A stretch of DNA of 5,592 nt from Bacteroidales bacterium (lineage in GTDB: Bacteria; Bacteroidota; Bacteroidia; Bacteroidales; P3). Below the pieces are notes generated by a model. It was not told where the DNA came from, did no database searches, and worked only from the letters and a program-made list of their open reading frames with translations. The stretch is taken from NCBI GenBank assembly GCA_023227645.1, contig JALNVJ010000106.1:1-5592 (forward strand). The letters run 5' to 3'. The first letter of the stretch is position 1; each line of letters opens with the position of its first letter. A program made the translations under genes and the position numbers. Positions 1-5,592 of the stretch are shown piece after piece.

Positions 1-112
1 AAGCTTGAAGAATTTCAACAGATACGTTTAATGCCAACAAAGCTGTGTACACTAAATACATCATCGAAATCATTCTCTGTCTCGCGGTCTCCGGACAATT
101 TGTTGCACCCAT
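1..112 (-). CDS. gldM: GldM/PorM, T9SS motor protein, N-terminal fragment (cut by window edge)
   Basis: This is the first 37 codons of an open frame that runs off the left end of the window. GldM forms an inner-membrane dimer whose single N-terminal helix sits inside a GldL pentamer and whose long periplasmic part reaches the GldK/GldN ring, carrying proton-motive-force-driven motion to the T9SS. Visible are a short cytoplasmic start with NCPETARQRMISMMYLV (residues 5-21) leading into a hydrophobic helix that ends in ALLALNVSVEIL (24-35), which is the hallmark N-terminus of the family. The usual PRQKMI appears here as ARQRMI, with the conserved arginine kept (R11). The start ATG is read from position 112, 53 nt after the gldL stop, with no clear Shine-Dalgarno. 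Gene order right after gldL supports the call. All periplasmic domains lie outside the window. Confidence 0.93.
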   Translation of the reverse strand, partial: MGATNCPETARQRMISMMYLVYTALLALNVSVEILQA

Positions 113-165
113 AGTTCTCTATTCTATTGTTTTAGTTCTTTTTTATTCAATTAACAGGCATATTA

Positions 166-1125
166 TTATGCTCTTGTTTGCATTGCAGCAAGCATATTAC
201 CATAGATATCGTTCAAAGCAGTAACTTTCTTGGAAAGAGCATTTACTTGTTCTTTATATCTAAGTACGTTTTCTGCTGTATCAGCAAAATTAACAACTAA
301 GTTATCTATTTTTTCTTGTACTTGTGTTGTTGATTCTAATTGAGCAGTTGAGTTTTGAATTTGTAATTCATAAAGAGCATTAATTGATGAAAGGCTTGAA
401 GCCATAGTTTTCAATTCACTCAAATATGAAGAGTCTCCACTTGTAAGAGCTACTGCTGTTTCTTTATAAATATTAGCTAAAGTTGATACTGCTGTTGCTG
501 CATCTTGTACATTTGCTAAGTATTCACCTGAAACCATTAAATCTTTATTTAAGTAGTCTGCCGTTTTTCTATATGAATTGGATAGTTCTAAAACTGATTC
601 TGATGCTCCATCAATATTTTTAATAAAGTTTTCTGATGAAGCTGCAGCATTAGAAAGAGACCCTAATTGAGATGCAGTATCAGATAAGTTTTGAAGTCCT
701 TTTCCTAAACTCTCTATTAGTTCTGGTCCAATTTTTGCTTTAGAAAGCATATCGTCTAATACTTGCGTTTCGGTCATACCTACATGTCCTAATTGCAAGC
801 CTGATAATGCGCTTAAATCTAATTCTGAATCTGAATTTTTTCCTTTTTTCTTCTTTTTCTTATCGTCAATTTGAGCCTCTTCTTCCATTCCTGCTAATTC
901 AGGATAGGCCAAACTCCAATCGTATTCTACGTGTAACGGTTCAAACGCAGAGATAAAGAAAATTATGGATTCAGTTACCATACCTATTGTTAGTAGTAAA
1001 CCTGCCCCAGCCCAGTGTTGAATTTTGAACAACGCACCAATAATTACAGCTGATGCACCAATACCATACAGCTTTGCAGCCATATTTTTATAGAACTTAC
1101 TTCTTACAAAACTATCTAAGCCCAT
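166..1125 (-). CDS. gldL: GldL/PorL, inner-membrane T9SS/gliding motor protein
   Basis: GldL (319 aa here) is the stator-like subunit of the T9SS motor: a pentamer in the inner membrane that surrounds two GldM helices and couples proton flow to their motion. Two hydrophobic helices are visible, at about residues 19-38 and 40-61, joined by a very short turn. Polar residues known to matter in the family are present: Y20, K34 and H37 in or near helix 1, E52 buried in helix 2 (equivalent to the key glutamate of Flavobacterium GldL) and E62 at its end. A short segment (YPELAGMEEE, 74-83) and a six-lysine run (89-94) follow. The remaining 220 or so residues are acidic/serine-rich, probably helical and coiled-coil, and end in ALNDIYGNMLAAM. 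That segment is predicted to be cytoplasmic. The gene lies 47 nt after gldK and 53 nt before gldM, almost certainly in one transcript. The start is fixed by the conserved N-terminus. Confidence 0.96.
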   Translation of the reverse strand: MGLDSFVRSKFYKNMAAKLYGIGASAVIIGALFKIQHWAGAGLLLTIGMVTESIIFFISAFEPLHVEYDWSLAYPELAGMEEEAQIDDKKKKKKGKNSDSELDLSALSGLQLGHVGMTETQVLDDMLSKAKIGPELIESLGKGLQNLSDTASQLGSLSNAAASSENFIKNIDGASESVLELSNSYRKTADYLNKDLMVSGEYLANVQDAATAVSTLANIYKETAVALTSGDSSYLSELKTMASSLSSINALYELQIQNSTAQLESTTQVQEKIDNLVVNFADTAENVLRYKEQVNALSKKVTALNDIYGNMLAAMQTRA

Positions 1126-1172
1126 GTTAAAATTGTTTTTAAATTTTTTATATTAATGTTGATTATTTCCTG

Positions 1173-2549
1173 TTAGTTTTTGTATACGTTTGAAGAGGTT
1201 TTTGGATTATCTCCTCTAACTCTACCAATGTATGATTGAACACAACGGAATCCTAAAAAGCTCTTTCCTGAGTCTTGGTATTCGTATGCACGTGTTGATG
1301 TTTGGATAAAGTGTTTTTGATCTTTCCAAGAACCACCACGAATAACTTTTCTTTTCATTTGAGGACTATCGTCGTCTGTTGCTTGATATCTTGCTGATTG
1401 ATTTAGGTCATGGGTAAAATTGTATGAAGATTCGTCGAAAGTGTCTTCGCACCATTCTGAAACATTTCCCGCCATATCATAAAGACCAAAGTCATTTGGA
1501 GCATAATGAGCTACAAGAACAGGTAATACACCTCCGTCATTATCATAATTTCCTCTCATTGGTTTATAGTTTGCAATAAAACATCCCTTACCATTTCTTA
1601 CGTATGGACCGCCCCATGGATAAGGAGCTCCAGGTGCACCTCCCTTAGCTGCATATTCCCATTCTGCTTCTGTTGGTAAACGGAAATCTTCCATTCTTGA
1701 GAAATCTTGAGCTTCCAAGAAATTATTCATAAAAAATGTTCTCCATCTTGAAAAAGCTTGAGCTTGTTTATATGTAATTCCAACAACTGGATAGTTATCA
1801 TATGCAGGATGAGAAAAATATGAACGAGTATAGGTATCATTATATGAATATGCATAATCGTGCATCCAACATAATGTATCAGGATATATATTTATTATTT
1901 CTTTTTTTATTAATTGTTTCCTATTTTTAATACCATTTGGTCTCCCTGCAAAAGCAGACCCTTTTAGTTCTTGAGCTAACTCAATACCTGTATTATGTTC
2001 TTTCTTTGCTGCAGTATTGTAATCTATCCAATAATATTCATAATTAAGCTTTCTTGTATCTAATTGCTTCTTATTATAGAATCTTTCTTCCGAAGGAATA
2101 AATAATGGATCCAATGCTTCTCTTTCTTCAGTATTGGTTAAATCCCAATCTATCTTAGCTCTCCAATTAATAAGTGCTTCAGGGAGTTCCTCTCCATATT
2201 GGTCAACTTCAATTAAATATTGTTGAGGATTTCCTTCGCCTAATAATTTATATGCTATTGAATCTCTAACCCAAAACACAAATTGGCGATACTCATTATT
2301 AGTTATTTCAGTTTCATCCATCCAAAAAGAATTTAACTGAACAGTTTTTGGTTGAAAGGTATATGATGAATATAAATCTTCATCTGAAGAACCCATAACA
2401 AAACTTCCTTGAGGGATTTCAACCATTCCATAAGGTTGCATATCTTCAAATTGTGCTCTATTTTGTACTCCTATAAGTTCACCGTTATCTGATGAGCTAC
2501 ATCCTACTGCCAATAAAGCTAATGACGCTATTAAAATGAATTTTTTCAT
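1173..2549 (-). CDS. gldK: GldK/PorK, outer-membrane T9SS ring lipoprotein (FGE-like fold)
   Basis: GldK (458 aa) forms, with GldN, the periplasmic ring under the outer membrane of the T9SS. A lipoprotein signal peptide is visible: MKK, a hydrophobic stretch, then lipobox AVGC with C17 as the lipidated residue. The rest is a formylglycine-generating-enzyme/SUMF1-like domain (about 41-440). It opens with MVEIPQGSFVMGSSDED (42-58), carries LPTEAEWEYAAKGG (291-304) and NVSEWCED (362-369), and closes with RGGSW (404-408) and GFRCV (433-437). A family-typical extra stretch (about 95-245) separates the first part from the core. The two catalytic cysteines of true FGE enzymes, expected just after RGGSW, are absent, so the role is structural. 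GldK follows porP by 74 nt and precedes gldL by 47 nt. A GGAG (2553-2556) lies only 3 nt before the ATG, too close for a typical Shine-Dalgarno. Confidence 0.96.
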   Translation of the reverse strand: MKKFILIASLALLAVGCSSSDNGELIGVQNRAQFEDMQPYGMVEIPQGSFVMGSSDEDLYSSYTFQPKTVQLNSFWMDETEITNNEYRQFVFWVRDSIAYKLLGEGNPQQYLIEVDQYGEELPEALINWRAKIDWDLTNTEEREALDPLFIPSEERFYNKKQLDTRKLNYEYYWIDYNTAAKKEHNTGIELAQELKGSAFAGRPNGIKNRKQLIKKEIINIYPDTLCWMHDYAYSYNDTYTRSYFSHPAYDNYPVVGITYKQAQAFSRWRTFFMNNFLEAQDFSRMEDFRLPTEAEWEYAAKGGAPGAPYPWGGPYVRNGKGCFIANYKPMRGNYDNDGGVLPVLVAHYAPNDFGLYDMAGNVSEWCEDTFDESSYNFTHDLNQSARYQATDDDSPQMKRKVIRGGSWKDQKHFIQTSTRAYEYQDSGKSFLGFRCVQSYIGRVRGDNPKTSSNVYKN

Positions 2550-2623
2550 ATTCTCCGAAATTTTATATTTCTTTTCTGTTATTTCTTTTCCTAAACGTAA
2601 AAAATACTCTTTAGTTACATTTT

Positions 2624-3637
2624 CTAATTCATACGAGTGTTTCTGTAGCTTGTTGGAGGCTTTGGTTGGTTCTCAACCTTGAAACAATATCTAACAAAAA
2701 GTTCAAATGATCCATAAGATTTTATTGACATTCTTCCTATTGGGATATCATAAGCCATACCAAGTTTAAATCCACCTAAAGTTAATCCACCTAATACACT
2801 TATCGCATCTTGGATACGGAAATTTACACCTCCCCAAAACATATAATTATATTCTAAAAGTGCTGTTGCATCAAGCTGGAATGTTGAGAATTCAGTTTTT
2901 AGTATTGCAGATGGTAAAACCCTAAAAGATGGATATGCTGGAATCGTCCATTCATATCCAGCAAGAATAAAATAATGTCTTTTGTCTTGCCATTTAAGTT
3001 TTTCACTCTTAGTTTCTAATAATTTTGCTGTTGATAGTCCGGCATAAAATTTTCCTGGTATTTGGTAGTATGCTCCTAATCCAAGGTCAAACAAAAAATC
3101 ATTCTGCTGAGAAGCATTGCTTAATACAGGGTCGTTTGACGGTATTATCTGATCTATTTCGTTAATTTGATCGCTACCTACTAATTTTGCAAAATCAATT
3201 GCAGAGCTAAAGAATTGTGCCTCTACACCAAAGGCTAAATTACCTGTTGGTAATTCTAATCTATATGCATAATCTAATTTCAAAAAGGTTTGATCCCAAT
3301 ATCCAATCTTGTCAGATACTACTGTTGCTCCTAAGCCTCCATGTAGAATTCGGATTGGAAAGTCAAAAGAAAAATTTGTTGTAGTTGGGGTTGAAGGATT
3401 TCCATTATTAACATCTGTTAGCTTTAAGCCCACCCATTGATTTCTATAGAATCCTGTTAGGCACATTGCTCCATTACTACCAGCATATGCAGGATTATAC
3501 GACAAACGATTAAACATATACTGAGTAAATTGAGGCTCTTGTTGTGAGAAACCTATGAAAGGCATGATTGCTATTATAACAAACAAACAAGATTTTGCTG
3601 CCTTAGTGAGTGAAAACAAGATATTTCGTTTATACAT
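2624..3637 (-). CDS. porP: PorP/SprF family outer-membrane beta-barrel protein of the T9SS
   Basis: This 337-aa protein belongs to the PorP/SprF family, outer-membrane barrels that bind the GldK/GldN ring or assist export of particular T9SS cargo such as the SprB adhesin. A Sec signal peptide covers about residues 1-31 (positive MYKR, hydrophobic core, cleavage near GFS|Q). The mature start carries the family signature QEPQFTQYMFNRLSYNPAYA (33-52), followed by alternating aromatic/polar strands typical of a barrel and a closing RYCF (316-319). A short basic tail ends in YRNTRMN. It is the first gene of the T9SS cluster, behind a 221-nt gap with a candidate promoter, and gldK follows after 74 nt. 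The porP-gldK-gldL-gldM order matches the porPKLM order of Porphyromonas gingivalis, so porP is preferred over sprF. Paralogues exist in most T9SS genomes and sequence alone does not settle which one this is. Confidence 0.92.
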   Translation of the reverse strand: MYKRNILFSLTKAAKSCLFVIIAIMPFIGFSQQEPQFTQYMFNRLSYNPAYAGSNGAMCLTGFYRNQWVGLKLTDVNNGNPSTPTTTNFSFDFPIRILHGGLGATVVSDKIGYWDQTFLKLDYAYRLELPTGNLAFGVEAQFFSSAIDFAKLVGSDQINEIDQIIPSNDPVLSNASQQNDFLFDLGLGAYYQIPGKFYAGLSTAKLLETKSEKLKWQDKRHYFILAGYEWTIPAYPSFRVLPSAILKTEFSTFQLDATALLEYNYMFWGGVNFRIQDAISVLGGLTLGGFKLGMAYDIPIGRMSIKSYGSFELFVRYCFKVENQPKPPTSYRNTRMN

Positions 3638-3755
3638 AATATATTATAAATGCAATGTAAATACTAGCCGCTAAGATAGTAATTATTATTATTTTACTTT
3701 AATTATTAGTAGTTTATCTCTTTTACAACATAATAATTCAAGAAAATGTGTCTTG

Positions 3756-3763
3756 CAAAAGTA
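3756..3763 (-). promoter_or_regulatory. Candidate Bacteroidota -7 promoter element for the porP-gldKLM cluster
   Basis: Read on the minus strand this is TACTTTTG followed by CA, an exact match to the Bacteroidota primary-sigma consensus TAnnTTTG. It sits in the 221-nt non-coding gap (3638-3858) between the rlpA-like gene and porP. No clean TTTG -33 element is seen at the usual distance upstream, where the sequence is a T-rich run (about 3781-3786). If the motif is used, transcription would begin near 3748 and the porP message would carry a leader of about 110 nt. The remainder of the gap is AT-rich and shows no gene or convincing terminator. Confidence 0.45.
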
Positions 3764-3858
3764 AAAATAAATTTTATAATAAAAAACTATTCTGTATTTT
3801 TATTTTCTAATTTTTAAATTTGAAGATACTTTTCCTCCGATTCTATGACTAAATAATT

Positions 3859-4530
3859 TTAAGAATTAAATGACTTAAAATGATTAATATTTACATAATA
3901 ATATTGCTTATTATCCAAAAGAAATACCATTGGAATACCTACGTATTTACTTGATAGTTCGTCAATTATTTTATCTCGTTTAATCTTCATTTCTGCAATT
4001 AATAATGCCAAGTCTTTTTGGTTAAGAAAACCTCCTCTTATATTCATTGATTGTTCAAAAAGTCTTGAATCGAAATAAGAAGTATTTAAGCTCTTTTTTT
4101 CTCCAACACTATCAAACATATTAAATATTTCATCTTGTTTTTCCCATATATCGACATAATCATCGCTTAATATTTCAATTTTAACCTTAGCTACACCTTG
4201 CTTAATCATCTTTAATCTCTTTGCCGCAACAAGTGATAAGTCAATCACTCCTATTTTGGGGCATCTATCATTTACCTTTACAATAACTGAACGACCATTT
4301 TTTTCATTAGTAACCTTAACTAGGGTATTAAGAGGAATTGTTTTATGTGCTGCTGTGTATTTGGTTTGAACGAATTTCTCCCCTGACGACGTTTTCCTAT
4401 TAACAAACTTATTATGATAAAAAGTAGCCTTCCTATTTAATAACTGTTTTCCTGGTTTTAACTGAGAAAAACCAAAAAATGGAATTATTAAGAGTAATAT
4501 TACTAGAAACGCCCTTTTTATCCTTACCAT
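3859..4530 (-). CDS. RlpA-like exported double-psi beta-barrel protein, possible septal lytic transglycosylase
   Basis: RlpA-family proteins are envelope enzymes that cleave denuded glycan strands of peptidoglycan, often at the septum. This one (223 aa) has a signal peptide (about 1-22, MVRIKRAF then a leucine/isoleucine core, cleavage near GFS|Q) with no lipobox cysteine, so it is probably soluble in the periplasm. The double-psi beta-barrel spans about 33-121: KATFYHNKF, TSSGEKF, TAAHKTIPLNTLVKVTN, VNDRCP, VIDLSLVAAKRL. Residues matching the RlpA active site are present: E51, H62 and D88. The usual NDRGP glycine is replaced by C90. Residues 122-223 are less clear, and the last 60 resemble a degenerate SPOR domain. 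The start at 4530 is chosen over an in-frame ATG at 4554 because it begins a clean signal peptide and has a GAGG 7 nt upstream. It then overlaps kdsC by 7 nt, pointing to coupled translation. Confidence 0.85.
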   Translation of the reverse strand: MVRIKRAFLVILLLIIPFFGFSQLKPGKQLLNRKATFYHNKFVNRKTSSGEKFVQTKYTAAHKTIPLNTLVKVTNEKNGRSVIVKVNDRCPKIGVIDLSLVAAKRLKMIKQGVAKVKIEILSDDYVDIWEKQDEIFNMFDSVGEKKSLNTSYFDSRLFEQSMNIRGGFLNQKDLALLIAEMKIKRDKIIDELSSKYVGIPMVFLLDNKQYYYVNINHFKSFNS

Positions 4531-5042
4531 GATTTTGCCTCTTCGTGAAACCATTGATTATGCAATCTCATAACTTGCTCAATTACATCTCTTACACATC
4601 CTTGACCTCCATCTTTATGAGAAATATAATCTGCTACAGATTTAATCTCTTCAACAGCATCTGCAGGACAAGTTGACACTCCAGCTTCAATCATAATATC
4701 ATAATCAGGAATATCATCACCCATAAATAATATTTCTTCTGCTTTTAGGCCTTTAGTTTTTAAGTAATCAAAAAATACTTCTTTTTTATCTGAAGAAGAA
4801 GTGAAAACATCTTTAATCCCCAACATTTTCATTCTTGCCAATATACTTTCCCCATTTCCTCCAGAGATAATTGCAATTTCATAGCCTTTCCTTATTGCAT
4901 ATTGAATTGCGTAGCCATCTTTAACATTCCCACTTCGAAATATATTGTTTTGATCACTTACCATCAAAAATCCATCAGTTAATACTCCATCATAATCAAA
5001 AATAAATGCCTTTATTGAATGGAGTTTAGCTTTATAATTCAT
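4524..5042 (-). CDS. kdsC: KdsC, 3-deoxy-D-manno-octulosonate 8-phosphate phosphatase (HAD family)
   Basis: KdsC removes phosphate from Kdo-8-phosphate to give Kdo, the sugar that joins lipid A to the LPS core; it is a cytoplasmic, Mg-dependent, tetrameric HAD phosphatase. At 172 aa it has the usual length for the capless type. Motif I is FDYDGVLTDG (15-24), with D16 as nucleophile and D18 as acid/base. Motif II is IISGG (58-62, S60), the motif III lysine is K86, and motif IV is MGDDIPDYDIM (107-117) with D109/D110. The glycine-rich C-terminal tail GGQGCVRDVIE (145-155) is the KdsC signature that reaches into the neighbouring subunit's active site and sets it apart from other small HAD phosphatases. 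The start at 5042 is 4 nt after the hldD stop, and its end overlaps the rlpA-like start. The pairing with hldD fits LPS inner-core synthesis. The related sugar phosphatases of the YrbI type are the only close alternative. Confidence 0.92.
   Translation of the reverse strand: MNYKAKLHSIKAFIFDYDGVLTDGFLMVSDQNNIFRSGNVKDGYAIQYAIRKGYEIAIISGGNGESILARMKMLGIKDVFTSSSDKKEVFFDYLKTKGLKAEEILFMGDDIPDYDIMIEAGVSTCPADAVEEIKSVADYISHKDGGQGCVRDVIEQVMRLHNQWFHEEAKSW
4538..4544 (-). promoter_or_regulatory. Shine-Dalgarno-like site that decides the rlpA-like start
   Basis: On the minus strand this reads GAAGAGG, and its GAGG ends 7 nt before the ATG at 4530. It lies inside the last codons of kdsC. Most other starts in the window lack any such signal, as is normal in Bacteroidota, so the site is supportive rather than decisive. 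It agrees with the signal-peptide evidence for starting at 4530 and not at 4554. Confidence 0.4.
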
Positions 5043-5046
5043 ATAG

Positions 5047-5592
5047 TTAATAGTATAATTTTGTCATTAAATAATTTTGCACATAATCCTGAACACCTTC
5101 TTCTAATGTATGGAATTTATCTTTATATCCAGCATTCTTTAATTTTTCCATCTTAGCTTCAGTAAAGTATTGGTATTTATCTCTTATATCAATTGGGATA
5201 TCAACAAAATCAATCTTTGAATCTTTACCCATAGCCTTAAAAGTTGCCTGAGCTAAATCGTAGAAGCTTCTTGCCTTTCCTGTGCCAAGGTTATAAATAC
5301 CAGATTCTATATCGTTTTCATACATAAAGGCCATAACCGAAATTAAATCCTTAACGTAAATAAAGTCACGTAATTGTTTGCCGTCCTTATAGTCTGGCCT
5401 ATGAGAGCGAAATAATTTCACAAAACCTTGTTCATTTATTTGATTAAATGAGTGAAAAATAACAGAAGCCATTCTTTGCTTATGATATTCATTTGGTCCA
5501 TAAACATTGAAAAACTTTAAACCTGCCCAAAAAGGTGGTTTGTTTTCTTGTTTTAACACCCATAAATCAAAATCTTGTTTTGAACGCCCATA
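5047..5592 (-). CDS. hldD: HldD, ADP-L-glycero-D-manno-heptose 6-epimerase, C-terminal part (start outside window)
   Basis: HldD (formerly RfaD) epimerises ADP-D-glycero-D-manno-heptose to the L,D form used for the LPS inner core; it is a cytoplasmic, NADP-binding extended short-chain dehydrogenase/reductase. The frame is open to the right edge, giving 181 codons plus stop. Residues before the GTG codon at 5559 belong to the same protein, so that codon is not the true start. The visible part begins exactly at the catalytic YGRSK (the Tyr and Lys of YxxxK). It continues with FFNVYGPNEYHKQRMASV (27-44 of the fragment), RDFIYVKD (75-82), YNLGTGKARSF (100-110) and a C-terminal QYFTEAKMEKLKNAGY-like segment, all matching E. 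coli HldD in order. About 140 N-terminal residues, including the Rossmann GxxGxxG, are missing from the window. kdsC follows after 4 nt. The match to HldD's own motifs makes another sugar-nucleotide epimerase unlikely. Confidence 0.93.
   Translation of the reverse strand, partial: YGRSKQDFDLWVLKQENKPPFWAGLKFFNVYGPNEYHKQRMASVIFHSFNQINEQGFVKLFRSHRPDYKDGKQLRDFIYVKDLISVMAFMYENDIESGIYNLGTGKARSFYDLAQATFKAMGKDSKIDFVDIPIDIRDKYQYFTEAKMEKLKNAGYKDKFHTLEEGVQDYVQNYLMTKLYY

Noticed and set aside
1..6. The window begins exactly with a HindIII site (AAGCTT), suggesting a clone end.
   Set aside because: AAGCTT also occurs at 1754-1759, 2046-2051 and 5264-5269, so the site is not rare here and the coincidence proves nothing.
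1173..2549. Annotation as a sulfatase-modifying (formylglycine-generating) enzyme.
   Set aside because: The catalytic cysteines are missing, the protein has a lipoprotein signal, and it sits next to gldL, all of which identify GldK.
2550..2623. TACGTTTA on the minus strand between porP and gldK as an internal promoter for gldK.
   Set aside because: It misses the consensus TAnnTTTG at the last base, has no -33 partner, and the gap is short enough for one transcript.
3665..3673. Small palindrome TAGC-C-GCTA upstream of porP, as a possible operator or hairpin.
   Set aside because: Arms of only 4 bp around a single central base, with mismatched flanks; this is expected by chance and too short to call.
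3834..3838. A strong GGAGG on the minus strand just downstream of the rlpA-like gene, as if preceding a small gene.
   Set aside because: No ATG, GTG or TTG follows at a workable distance, and the sequence after it is AT-rich with no coding look.
5047..5559. A 170-aa protein starting at the GTG codon at 5559.
   Set aside because: The frame continues upstream to the window edge and includes the catalytic YGRSK of HldD, so this codon is internal and the gene is simply cut.

Overview
This is an AT-rich stretch from a Bacteroidota (Bacteroidetes) genome, with every recognisable gene on the minus strand, so transcription runs from right to left. The assignment rests on core genes of the type IX secretion system (T9SS), which is essentially confined to this phylum. 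It is supported by mostly absent Shine-Dalgarno signals and by a promoter-like TAnnTTTG motif. The form of GldM's N-terminus (NCPET.RQ.MI) and of GldL (MGLDSFVRSKFYKN...) reminds me of Bacteroidales or Marinilabiliales relatives more than of Flavobacterium. That finer placement is from memory and is weak.

Right part (3859-5592): a tight three-gene envelope cluster, read hldD -> kdsC -> rlpA-like. hldD is cut by the right window edge, so its N-terminal NAD-binding half is missing. kdsC starts 4 nt after hldD stops, and the rlpA-like gene overlaps the end of kdsC by 7 nt if its better-supported start is used. HldD and KdsC supply the two inner-core LPS sugars, ADP-heptose and Kdo. The RlpA-like protein is an exported double-psi beta-barrel protein that probably acts on peptidoglycan.

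Middle (3638-3858): a 221-nt AT-rich non-coding gap, the largest in the window. It holds a candidate Bacteroidota-type promoter and separates the envelope cluster from the T9SS cluster. I see no convincing hairpin terminator.

Left part (1-3637): T9SS genes in the order porP/sprF -> gldK -> gldL -> gldM, with gaps of 74, 47 and 53 nt. gldM is cut after 37 codons by the left edge, and gldN would be expected beyond it. GldK (outer-membrane lipoprotein ring), GldL and GldM (inner-membrane proton-driven motor) and PorP/SprF (outer-membrane beta-barrel associated with the ring) form the trans-envelope secretion machine, and in gliding species the motility engine.

I see no mobile elements, CRISPR arrays, RNA genes or plus-strand genes. 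The system here is known. The points most worth a second look are the RlpA-like protein's possible degenerate SPOR domain, its odd NDRCP motif, and the promoter and leader ahead of porP.
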